Virus record (IMG/VR): IMGVR_UViG_3300023210_000017
Location: 29,689-93,688 of that record
Strand: one strand, 5' to 3'
Source of the DNA: a virus
DNA: 64,000 bases
Each line of letters opens with the position of its first letter. Within the stretch, counting starts at the first letter, position 1. The notes beneath the pieces are model-generated. The model was not told the origin of the DNA, searched no databases, and was given only the letters and a program-made list of their open reading frames with translations. Positions 30,801 through 37,252 of the stretch are shown here, in pieces. The translations under genes were made by a program, and so were the position numbers.

Positions 30801-33517
30801 ATAAACAAGATGAATTAAGAGCTCCTTTATTTGATGAACAAGGTCAACCATATCAGTTTAGAGATATTACAGATCTTGCAACAGCAAAACCTGAAGATAT
30901 TGAGTACAATAAAAAACTTGCAAAAAATAAAAGATTATTTGGAAAGTTTTTTAATGCTGAAACTAAAGGTTTAAATGATCAACCTGTACCGGGAGAATAT
31001 CATAGTTATACTGAAGAATTTAAAACTGCTAGAAAAATTCATGAATATTTTGTACCAGTTGGTGAAAATGGATATTGGAAAAGAAGAAAAAACATAAGTG
31101 ATCAAAATTGGTCTAAATATGAATCTAAATATTATACTACAGGTGTTGACAATGAAGGCGTAACTATAGCTTTAAAAGATCAAGATGGTAATTATACAGG
31201 TGCAATTAAAAAAGATTTTCTTTTTCCAAAAGTTAAAACTGAGTATAGAATAGCTAGATTAGATTCAGGATACCCGTCTAATAAAGATATGCGTAGTGAG
31301 CAATTTAAAGCTATACAAAATGATAAAACAGCATTAGGTTTAGCACGTAAAGAATTTTATGATTTATTTAGGTCCCAATATGAAAATGAACTTTTAACTA
31401 AATTACCAAAAGCCCAAAGAACTCAAATGTTAGGAAGAGTTCCATTAATAAGAGGGAGAGTTACTCAAGACTTAAGAGGTAAAGGTATACCGTTTGCAAA
31501 AGCATTTGCAAAAACAAGTAAAGGTGTAAAAAATCTTTTTACAACTACATCACAACAAAGAACTTTACTTACAGATGAAAAGAATAACATCATAGATACA
31601 ATGCCTATATTTTATACTGGTAGACCAGCAGATGATAAACAGCTTGTTGATATAGATGAAAGAATTCAATCATTAAATCAAGAAAGAAAAGAAGGTAAAG
31701 TAAAATTTCAAGAATATAAAGATAAAATAGCTATTCTTGAAGGTGAGCGTGTAAAAATAGAAAGTAAGCCAACTAGAGGTGAGTTAAACTTAGATATGGG
31801 GAATGGCTTATTAAAGTTTGCATCAATGGCAGAACATTATGAAACCATGAGTACTGTTGAGGATACGTTCAAAGCAATGCTTGAGGTTATAAAAAGAAGA
31901 GAATATCAACCTGCTGGTGGAAAAACTAAAACTCGTGTTAAAAAAGCACTTGGATTTGAGGCAAAAGGAGCAATAAAAGGAGTTGATTCAAATGTATTAA
32001 AGCGGGCTAAAAAGTGGATGTCTATGGTCTATTATGATAATGATCAAATGACTAAAGGATTTTTTGATAAAGCGGCTGATGGATTAATTCAATTTTCATC
32101 TTTATCATATGTTGCGTTTAATCCATTTGGTAACTTTAATAATTATGTTCTTGGTAGACTCAATGATAATATAGAAGCAATAGGGGGTAGATTTTTTGGT
32201 GCTACAGCGTATGGTAAAGCTTCTTTAGAGTGGAATAAAAGAGCTCTTCCTGATATGATTCATAGATTATCTTCAATGGCCCAAAAGCCTTTATGGAAAA
32301 ATGATTATGATCCAGAAATGCCAACTAGTAAGTATGAAGCATTTGTAGATCTATATAGAATGATGGATTCTGATGTAGAAATAAGAGAATCTGGTTCTAC
32401 TATAGATAGAGCTGGTAAATCTTATTTTAAAAGATTTATGGAATGGGGTTATGTAATGCAAGATGCTGCAGAGTGGAATGTTCAAAGTAAAGTTGGTATA
32501 GCAATGTTGATGGATACCTTTATTAAAAATAAAGAAACTGGAGAAATATTATCACTTTATGATGCACATGAATTTGACTCAGCAACTAAAGGTGTAAGAT
32601 TAAAAGAAGGTTTTACAACAATAGTAGAAATAGATAATAAAAATTTAGATGAAAATAGTCAGCCTCAATTAATAAGAGAAGTTGAAGAATATGGAGATCA
32701 ATATAGATATAAACTTAGAAATAAAATACGTGAAGTAAACAAACAAATACACGGTAACTATTCATCTGAAGATAGAATGGTTTTACAATCTAGCACAGTT
32801 GGTAAATTAGCAGCTCAATTTCACAAATGGGTTGCACCTGCAGCAAGAGCAAGATTTCAAAGAGAATATTTTGATGAAAACTTAGGTTGGATGGAAGGTA
32901 GATATTTAGGTTGGTGGAAATTTGTAGCTTACTCTTCTAGTCAAGTTGCTAAAGGAAATTTTAAATTTAATAAATTTTCAGATGGGTTTTTAGAAGATCA
33001 AGGTTTTATAGAAGGAGGAAGTAGACAAGATAACCAAAGAGCAAAAGATAAGTTATTTGGTTTTTATAGAACTATGGGAGAAATTGGAATTATGATGATG
33101 ACCATGGTAGTCAAAGAATTAATGGCTGCTAGTATGGGAGATACTGATGATGATGATGAGATTACAAGAAAGTTTAAAAATATAGCTTTATACCAGGCAG
33201 ATAGAACTTTTAAAGAATTAATTTTATTTACACCTTTTGGAGGAGATCAAATTTATCAAATGGTTAAATCTCCAATTGCATCTACAAGAACTATGGGTGA
33301 ATTAACTCAAGCATTGTATTCAACTATTGAAACTCCATATCAATACTTTACTTCATCTAATAATGAATTTTGGTCAAATTCAAGTGTAGTTTATCAAAGA
33401 GGAAGCAGAGCCGGTAGCCTTAAGTTGGTTAAAGAATGGCAAGATGGTATGATTATTTTATCTACTATTAAAAAATGGGAAAATTTTAATGATAGGCATG
33501 ATTTCTTTATTAAATAA
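27812..33517 (+). CDS. 1,901-residue protein with PD-(D/E)XK nuclease core
   Basis: Starts 10 nt after the RNA polymerase gene. Residues 533-549 read SID...IVDLKTS, with D533 and D547-x-K549 forming the PD-(D/E)XK signature of RecB/Cas4-like nucleases. The following QVNLYRRMLENMGY helix is also typical of that fold. An EEILHP stretch at 224-229 is reminiscent of a decayed metallopeptidase helix but lacks HExxH. Long Glu/Lys-rich helical segments occupy about 660-1500. Near 1757-1780 a Met-rich hydrophobic stretch (EIGIMMMTMVVKELM) could associate with membranes. As the last gene of the giant-protein block it is probably also packaged; degrading host DNA or trimming ends on entry would fit, but this is inference. 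Confidence 0.6.
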   Translation: MATCINKNLSEFKEVAKVMGSPILANSLIASWQIFNNNDSIPTVVEALAFHKKTKSFSTLKINEFTEALYANLVREKILTKFKGDYYIVSSQNRIFDPNIRKFNKDRLYNYLRINNINSESVVETTKGKGLSIKINKTLFSPKDIIPESRGFNTPQTKEVVRHLIRMFPKMRVKMFSVKDAKALHDALPSSQRSKVNFNEVRSFYINGMAILIEGRVTDDVAIEEILHPFIEAVSLDNTALFDGLVKEAKKSFPELWEGIKDSYNDNKEFSEKDRNLELVTQALSRHFNKENKENGTVTFRNRVKDFLDWFLNIIKDLHEYIAGKPLTVGMISPNATLTSIAKLLNTESIEFKLSTLPEKKIRYNLSPEKKQVYDYISARGNKVQQSIIETMFHAGVNSPKQVGSLAASTITDGDPILVLDEATHTYQDINDLTSKWTSATTAINGKMSDEVKAEIQLNLDLGNDFDSILDGLATDKSLEEIMPNLKVLNQEQSGKAYAALQANLALLTQDGSIAIPQVVVYDQATGMAGSIDLLLVKPNGTLKIVDLKTSRTSISEKKIGGKLKYDTISEYDTLNEDSLLAQKGLAKELSKRQKHNLQVNLYRRMLENMGYTISNEEGATSTMHIKVDVTGRGKEQKFKGGFTTEQWIEHPISQNQLYVDAIVPSNVNQSKKEKINEATSESPESIQSFNLNEEDQKPDPIDVDSSGKNSDIAYEVIGQSLMNYQLGLVKKQEVINATQGKAFLGRHQTTAQLEESVLNAISAVNIALAGSPTGRSRTYTALLRDSLKQINEFQAYVEDPANFGKPEYISYVLNFDKFLSTFEGLYAISNAKGLNSSQKTLVLQLQTKANEMVGVGGFDKYSEGVIDKAVMSYVRSTVENTSEREFTKDQLDELLQMGEEMGVVDYQTRDMATAEDTLLAVMDKIYKIKKQELLDKIQTREGGIRRAAQKLQELSGITNIESPKQLKKLYEFMLIFDKDGEFSGRYVQELGEEYQNKQDELRAPLFDEQGQPYQFRDITDLATAKPEDIEYNKKLAKNKRLFGKFFNAETKGLNDQPVPGEYHSYTEEFKTARKIHEYFVPVGENGYWKRRKNISDQNWSKYESKYYTTGVDNEGVTIALKDQDGNYTGAIKKDFLFPKVKTEYRIARLDSGYPSNKDMRSEQFKAIQNDKTALGLARKEFYDLFRSQYENELLTKLPKAQRTQMLGRVPLIRGRVTQDLRGKGIPFAKAFAKTSKGVKNLFTTTSQQRTLLTDEKNNIIDTMPIFYTGRPADDKQLVDIDERIQSLNQERKEGKVKFQEYKDKIAILEGERVKIESKPTRGELNLDMGNGLLKFASMAEHYETMSTVEDTFKAMLEVIKRREYQPAGGKTKTRVKKALGFEAKGAIKGVDSNVLKRAKKWMSMVYYDNDQMTKGFFDKAADGLIQFSSLSYVAFNPFGNFNNYVLGRLNDNIEAIGGRFFGATAYGKASLEWNKRALPDMIHRLSSMAQKPLWKNDYDPEMPTSKYEAFVDLYRMMDSDVEIRESGSTIDRAGKSYFKRFMEWGYVMQDAAEWNVQSKVGIAMLMDTFIKNKETGEILSLYDAHEFDSATKGVRLKEGFTTIVEIDNKNLDENSQPQLIREVEEYGDQYRYKLRNKIREVNKQIHGNYSSEDRMVLQSSTVGKLAAQFHKWVAPAARARFQREYFDENLGWMEGRYLGWWKFVAYSSSQVAKGNFKFNKFSDGFLEDQGFIEGGSRQDNQRAKDKLFGFYRTMGEIGIMMMTMVVKELMAASMGDTDDDDEITRKFKNIALYQADRTFKELILFTPFGGDQIYQMVKSPIASTRTMGELTQALYSTIETPYQYFTSSNNEFWSNSSVVYQRGSRAGSLKLVKEWQDGMIILSTIKKWENFNDRHDFFIK

Positions 33518-33550
33518 AAATAAAGAGGACTACCACATCCTCTTTATTTT
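33518..33550. terminator. Bidirectional intrinsic terminator
   Basis: AAATAAAGAGGA (33518-33529) and its exact complement TCCTCTTTATTT (33538-33549) form a 12-bp stem with an 8-nt loop. A-rich and T-rich flanks on both sides suit termination of both convergent units, the giant-gene operon and the nrdJ gene. Confidence 0.85.
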
Positions 33551-33599
33551 ATTTTTAACATAGATATTATCTACGTTATTTATATAGCTAGCGATTAAT

Positions 33600-35459
33600 C
33601 TATTGAATTTCACAAGCACCTCCTGCACAGGCTAGTTCACCTGTAAGGTTTGTTTCATCTTTTTCTTCTATTACTTTAGATAAGTCAATTTCTTTAAGAT
33701 ATTTTAACATCTCATTGTACTTCTCTTTTGTAATGTCTTGAAAAGGTGCTTGCTTATATGTACCACCGTTATGCGGTAAAACAGATAATCCATTATAAGA
33801 ATCTCTATTTTCCCACATCCATTTACCAGCTAGGTCCCAATCATCTTCTTTTAAAGATATTGTGGCTGAAACATTATGGGTATTTGAACCAGTCCTATGA
33901 CCAGGTTTAATCCATTCTGCTGCAACTCTCTTAACTCTTTCTAAAAGAGCAAATGGGGATTCAGTTCTCATTATTGCTCCTTCTGGAGCTTTTTGAGGAA
34001 TGCTGATAACAGCAGTGGTATGAGGACTAAAAAACTCATCTTCTACCAATGCTGGGATGTTCTTAGAAAGATACTCATATATAGCTTCAGTCTTACCAAC
34101 CCGTAGAGTACGAATATAATAATCATTATGCCATGCATGAATACCAGAACTTGTTCCTAAAGTTAAAGATGTAGTGCCCGCAGGTTTTACAGTTGTTGTT
34201 CTAGCAGACTTATTGATTCCAATAAGCTTTGCTACTCTAGAGTTTTCTCTTTTTACAACATCTGCAGCTTTAGGCATATCATATGTTAAAACAGATCCAG
34301 ATCCAATTCCTGTCATTGACACGCCAATTAGCGCATCTTTTTCAGTGGTTTCTTTCCAGATATTTCTTAAATAATGAAAATCAGTATAACCAGCTTGAAG
34401 TGTACCAATAAATGCAGCACCCTTAACTCTTTCATTTAAGTCTTCTTGTGATTCAATATTAGATACATTAACTTCACATAGATTACAAAATTGAAAAGGA
34501 CGTAAAGCTATTTCACAACATGGATTGGTACCCCAATCTTTATCATTGTTAAAATAGAATCCAGGTTCTCCAGATCCACTTGCTTCTACACGTTTCCATA
34601 AATTCATAAAAAACTCTTCAGTAATTTTATGTCTTATTAAAACTGCAGAGTTATTTGCTCTACCTCTTTGTGGATTTAATTCCCACCAGTCTCCAGATTT
34701 ACATGAAATCATTTCTAAATCATCAGCACTAAATAAACTAATAAGTGCAGCTCTACGAATACCACCTGCTAATACTGCATCTGCAATATAACAAATCATA
34801 TCATGTACTTCTAAAGTTGTAAGCTTTTCACCATCTTCTTTTTGATCTAGAATACCTGTTAATTTAACAATACATTCTTTCAATGGTTGAGGGCCCGGTG
34901 CTTTACCACCTGATGTTACAAGTCTTGCGCCTTTAGCACGTATATCTGAATAATCAAATTCAATACCAGAACTTTTACCATTAAGATAAGACTTCATAAG
35001 AATTTTAATAGCATCAGCCCATCCTTCAATTGAATCACCAATTAAAAACCTACGTTTTCTTTTTGGATATGGTTTATTTATAGGAGGAAGTTTTTCTACA
35101 TGATGTTTTTGTACTGAGTAACCTACACCGGTTCCTCCTAGTAGTAAAAACATAACTTCACTAAATGACGCTTTGTCATCTATTGGTAAATAAGCACAAT
35201 TATATATTCTATTTGGTGATATTTCAATAGGTTTTCCACCAAATTGCATACTCCTCATTGACGGGAGAACTTTTTTATTATAGACAAGTTTATACACTTT
35301 ATTAATTTGATCCTTTAATTCTGGATATTTTTTAATGTGCATTTCCTTGTTTCTTGTTGTAAGTTCATTCCATGTCTCTCTTCTATTGAGTTCAGGTATA
35401 AATCTTGCATACTTCATGTGGACAGTAATGTCACTAAGAATTTTGTTGCTTAATTCCAT
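33600..35459 (-). CDS. nrdJ: Adenosylcobalamin-dependent (class II) ribonucleotide reductase
   Basis: 619 residues. Reduces ribonucleotides to deoxyribonucleotides using a B12-derived thiyl radical, supplying dNTPs for phage replication. The sequence has the redox cysteine C88 (RIYNCAY), the finger-loop motif NPCCEI with N312, C314 (thiyl) and E316, and CNL with C325, which would pair with C88. The 11-residue spacing between C314 and C325 matches the monomeric Lactobacillus-type enzyme. A C-terminal CAGGAC pair (C611/C616) is the usual re-reduction site. GGTGVGYSVQ (108-117) is a family hallmark. No separate small subunit is nearby, as expected for class II. It stands alone on the minus strand between two plus-strand late blocks, so it is probably transcribed from its own promoter upstream of 35,459. 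Confidence 0.9.
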   Translation of the reverse strand: MELSNKILSDITVHMKYARFIPELNRRETWNELTTRNKEMHIKKYPELKDQINKVYKLVYNKKVLPSMRSMQFGGKPIEISPNRIYNCAYLPIDDKASFSEVMFLLLGGTGVGYSVQKHHVEKLPPINKPYPKRKRRFLIGDSIEGWADAIKILMKSYLNGKSSGIEFDYSDIRAKGARLVTSGGKAPGPQPLKECIVKLTGILDQKEDGEKLTTLEVHDMICYIADAVLAGGIRRAALISLFSADDLEMISCKSGDWWELNPQRGRANNSAVLIRHKITEEFFMNLWKRVEASGSGEPGFYFNNDKDWGTNPCCEIALRPFQFCNLCEVNVSNIESQEDLNERVKGAAFIGTLQAGYTDFHYLRNIWKETTEKDALIGVSMTGIGSGSVLTYDMPKAADVVKRENSRVAKLIGINKSARTTTVKPAGTTSLTLGTSSGIHAWHNDYYIRTLRVGKTEAIYEYLSKNIPALVEDEFFSPHTTAVISIPQKAPEGAIMRTESPFALLERVKRVAAEWIKPGHRTGSNTHNVSATISLKEDDWDLAGKWMWENRDSYNGLSVLPHNGGTYKQAPFQDITKEKYNEMLKYLKEIDLSKVIEEKDETNLTGELACAGGACEIQ

Positions 35460-35579
35460 TTAATTAATTTTTATTGTTAATAATTGAATTTTGATTGAGT
35501 TATTCTAGAAAATGGTGTATTAATTCTCTAACTCATCTATACTTAATTTAAGTAAAATAAAACTTACAATCAAGATATT

Positions 35580-35744
35580 TTATATAATTTTTATCCAAGT
35601 CAGCTTAATAAATAGTAAACCTATTTCTAAGCCAATTACTCTACTTATTTTATCATCTTCTATGACACATCTTGAGTTTACTATTAATATGCCAAGCATT
35701 GGTTCTTCTGGTAGTAATACCAAGTTAAAAACATTTTTCTTCAT
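35580..35744 (-). CDS. Small hypothetical protein (54 aa)
   Basis: ATG at 35744 opens a 54-codon frame (begins MKKNVFNLVLLPEEP, ends FIKLTWIKII) closed by TAA at 35580. It fills most of what would otherwise be a 391-nt gap between nrdJ and the plus-strand cassette. The composition is ordinary for a protein, with a hydrophobic beta-like N-terminal half and a hydrophobic C-terminal segment. The start is preceded by AAAAAAATAAATTT, the A-rich type of leader seen elsewhere here. No homologue was recognised. It would be co-transcribed into nrdJ 121 nt downstream. Confidence 0.5.
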   Translation of the reverse strand: MKKNVFNLVLLPEEPMLGILIVNSRCVIEDDKISRVIGLEIGLLFIKLTWIKII

Positions 35745-35770
35745 AAATTTATTTTTTTGATTTAATTATA

Positions 35771-35823
35771 AATATACATTTTTTATATGTATATTATAGT
35801 ATGTAGTAATAGGTATTATTACT
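35771..35823. promoter_or_regulatory. Divergent intergenic region with two inverted repeats
   Basis: Between the minus-strand 54-aa ORF and the plus-strand gene at 35851. AATATACAT (35771-35779) and ATGTATATT (35787-35795) form a perfect 9-bp inverted repeat with a 7-nt spacer. AGTAATA (35805-35811) and TATTACT (35817-35823) form a second of 7 bp. ATGTATATT resembles the candidate promoter TTTGTATATT in both orientations, so this may be a paired divergent promoter or an operator. Confidence 0.4.
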
Positions 35824-35850
35824 TTTTATATATTTACATAATAATAATAC

Positions 35851-36171
35851 ATGGAAGTTACAGGAGTTGGGATAGGTTTTGAAGCATTAATTTCATTACT
35901 ATCTGCAGTAGTAGGCGCATTAACTGTATGGTACAGTTTAAAGGGAAAGGTGGAAATTCAATCTGTAATTTTAAAAAATCTTAAAGCAGATATGGAAGAG
36001 GTTAAAGCAGATAAAAAAGCTGGACATACCACATTGCATAAAAGAATAGATGATGTAAAAATGCAAGTTGAAGAAAACCGTGCTAATAATGATAGGGTAA
36101 TTGGTGATTTAAAAACAGAAATGCAGGCAATGGAGCTGAGAATTATAACAGCTATTCATGAAAACAAATAA
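35851..36171 (+). CDS. Small membrane-anchored coiled-coil protein, possible lysis accessory
   Basis: 106 residues. An N-terminal hydrophobic segment (about 9-30, FEALISLLSAVVGALTVWYSL) is followed by a Lys/Glu-rich stretch with heptad character to the C terminus. This layout, one membrane helix plus a coiled coil, resembles phage holin-accessory or XhlA-like proteins. It is the first of three consecutive small membrane proteins just before the tail-fibre genes, which supports a lysis-cassette role. No catalytic motif is present. Start at ATG35851, preceded by AT-rich DNA without a Shine-Dalgarno box. Confidence 0.45.
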   Translation: MEVTGVGIGFEALISLLSAVVGALTVWYSLKGKVEIQSVILKNLKADMEEVKADKKAGHTTLHKRIDDVKMQVEENRANNDRVIGDLKTEMQAMELRIITAIHENK

Positions 36172-36207
36172 CCTTAAAGTTTCTCTTTTTGGTTTTGTCA
36201 ACTGTTT

Positions 36208-36217
36208 TTTGTATATT
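36208..36217 (+). promoter_or_regulatory. Candidate phage promoter element TTTGTATATT
   Basis: This 10-mer starts 30 nt before the ATG at 36238, almost the same spacing as at 1847 (29 nt). It lies in the 66-nt gap between two small membrane-protein genes. Confidence 0.35.
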
Positions 36218-36237
36218 ATATTATAAAATAAAAACTT

Positions 36238-36495
36238 ATGAAAGTATTAAAATTTATTATTAATTTTGTATGGACTTTATCCTTACAAAATCTTTTTTTA
36301 TGGGCTGGAATGTTATGGAAATGGCTTTGGTCTTTAACAACTGTTGATGAAAGAAGCATTGCTATAGCAAAAGAAATTAAAGCTAGAGCTGAAAAAGCAG
36401 CAGATGAGATGGGGGATGTTGTAGATGCTTTAGCTGGAAAAGAAATTAATCCAAATGGCAAATCTAAAAAATCTAAGTCTAAATCTAAAAAATAA
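36238..36495 (+). CDS. Small membrane protein with Lys/Ser-rich tail, possible holin-type
   Basis: 85 residues. Residues about 4-33 are hydrophobic and Trp/Leu-rich (FVWTLSLQNLFLWAGMLWKWLW), enough for one or two short membrane passes. An amphipathic Ala/Glu/Lys helix follows and the tail is SKKSKSKSKK-like and strongly basic. Small size, membrane helix and basic C terminus are common holin features, and the gene is next to a 3TM-holin-like gene. The function is inferred from this context only. A candidate promoter lies 30 nt upstream. Confidence 0.45.
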   Translation: MKVLKFIINFVWTLSLQNLFLWAGMLWKWLWSLTTVDERSIAIAKEIKARAEKAADEMGDVVDALAGKEINPNGKSKKSKSKSKK

Positions 36496-36500
36496 ATATT

Positions 36501-36941
36501 ATGCCAGCGCCTTGGGTAACAAAAATATTTGGAAATCTTCTTGGTAATGCTGATAAGATAATTGATAATGTTGTAACTAGCAATGAAGAGAAAACTACTT
36601 TAAAAAATGAATTAGAAGATCTCTTAATAAAAGGACAACAGTCAATAGATGATAATGTAACAAAAAGATGGGAATCTGACATGGCTAGTGATAGCTGGTT
36701 AAGTAAAAACGTTAGGCCAATGGTTTTAATGTTTCTTGTTTTTTGTACAGTGCTTATGGTTTTTATTGATGCTGGCTCTATTAACTTTAATGTTGAAGAT
36801 AAGTGGACTGATTTATTAGAAATTGTTTTAATTACAGTGATTGGAGCTTATTTTGGAGGTAGATCTGTAGAAAAGGTTGGTAAAATAAAAAGTTGGAGAG
36901 AAAAACGTGCTGAAAAAAAAGCATTAAAGAAAAATAAATAA
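36501..36941 (+). CDS. Holin of the 3TM/gene-transfer-release type
   Basis: 146 residues. A soluble helical N terminus (1-65) is followed by SWLSKNVRPMVLMFLVF, a hydrophobic pass at about 72-92, then a second at about 105-122 (LLEIVLITVIGAYFGG), and a very basic C terminus. The (D/S)SWLSKNxRPxxL signature before the first pass is characteristic of the Holin_3TMs family known from phages and gene transfer agents. The protein would form lesions in the inner membrane at the end of infection to release the endolysin. It is flanked by other small membrane proteins and the stop codon overlaps the next start (TAATG). Confidence 0.65.
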   Translation: MPAPWVTKIFGNLLGNADKIIDNVVTSNEEKTTLKNELEDLLIKGQQSIDDNVTKRWESDMASDSWLSKNVRPMVLMFLVFCTVLMVFIDAGSINFNVEDKWTDLLEIVLITVIGAYFGGRSVEKVGKIKSWREKRAEKKALKKNK

Positions 36942-37087
36942 TGAGACCATACATTATGCAAATTTCTTTTCATTGGCCGCATGATAGACTTGCGTTAGGT
37001 TGGGATTGGGTACGTCCTAGTTTTAAATTTAATTATCATACATTTACATTATATCTTTTAATATGTACTGTAGATATTAATATATAA
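36941..37087 (+). CDS. Small hypothetical protein (48 aa)
   Basis: ATG36941 overlaps the stop of the holin gene (TAATG), so translation is probably coupled. The frame encodes 48 residues, rich in aromatic residues (begins MRPYIMQISFHWPHDRLALG), with a hydrophobic C-terminal half (TFTLYLLICTVDINI) that is probably beta-structured or membrane-associated. It is too short to classify. The tight overlap, preserved frame and place in the lysis/adhesin operon argue that it is real. Confidence 0.6.
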   Translation: MRPYIMQISFHWPHDRLALGWDWVRPSFKFNYHTFTLYLLICTVDINI

Positions 37088-37090
37088 GTT

Positions 37091-37252
37091 ATGAAAAAAA
37101 AATCACAATCACTTTTAACAAGTTTAGAAGGACGCTTAGATATGACAATGCCTGGAGTATCTACAAAAAAAAAAGATTGCGGATGCAAGCATAAGAAAAA
37201 GATGAACATGGGAGGAACAGTTCCTTCAGCAAATACTTATCAAGGTAAATAA
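37091..37252 (+). CDS. Small basic Cys-containing protein with GG motif (53 aa)
   Basis: Begins 3 nt after the previous stop, and its TAA overlaps the ATG of the following adhesin gene (TAATG at 37250). It encodes 53 residues with KKKDCGCKHKKKMNMGG near the end. The CGC-H cluster could bind metal. The MGGTVPSANTYQGK tail echoes the double-glycine motifs of the giant virion proteins upstream, so it may be a small virion or head-tail component processed by the same protease. That link is speculative; the coding call rests on the overlap on both sides. Confidence 0.55.
   Translation: MKKKSQSLLTSLEGRLDMTMPGVSTKKKDCGCKHKKKMNMGGTVPSANTYQGK

Noticed and set aside
35786-35795. TATGTATATT as a further copy of the candidate promoter for the gene at 35851
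   Set aside because: It lies 65 nt from the ATG, not 27-30, and differs at one base; kept only as part of the inverted repeat.
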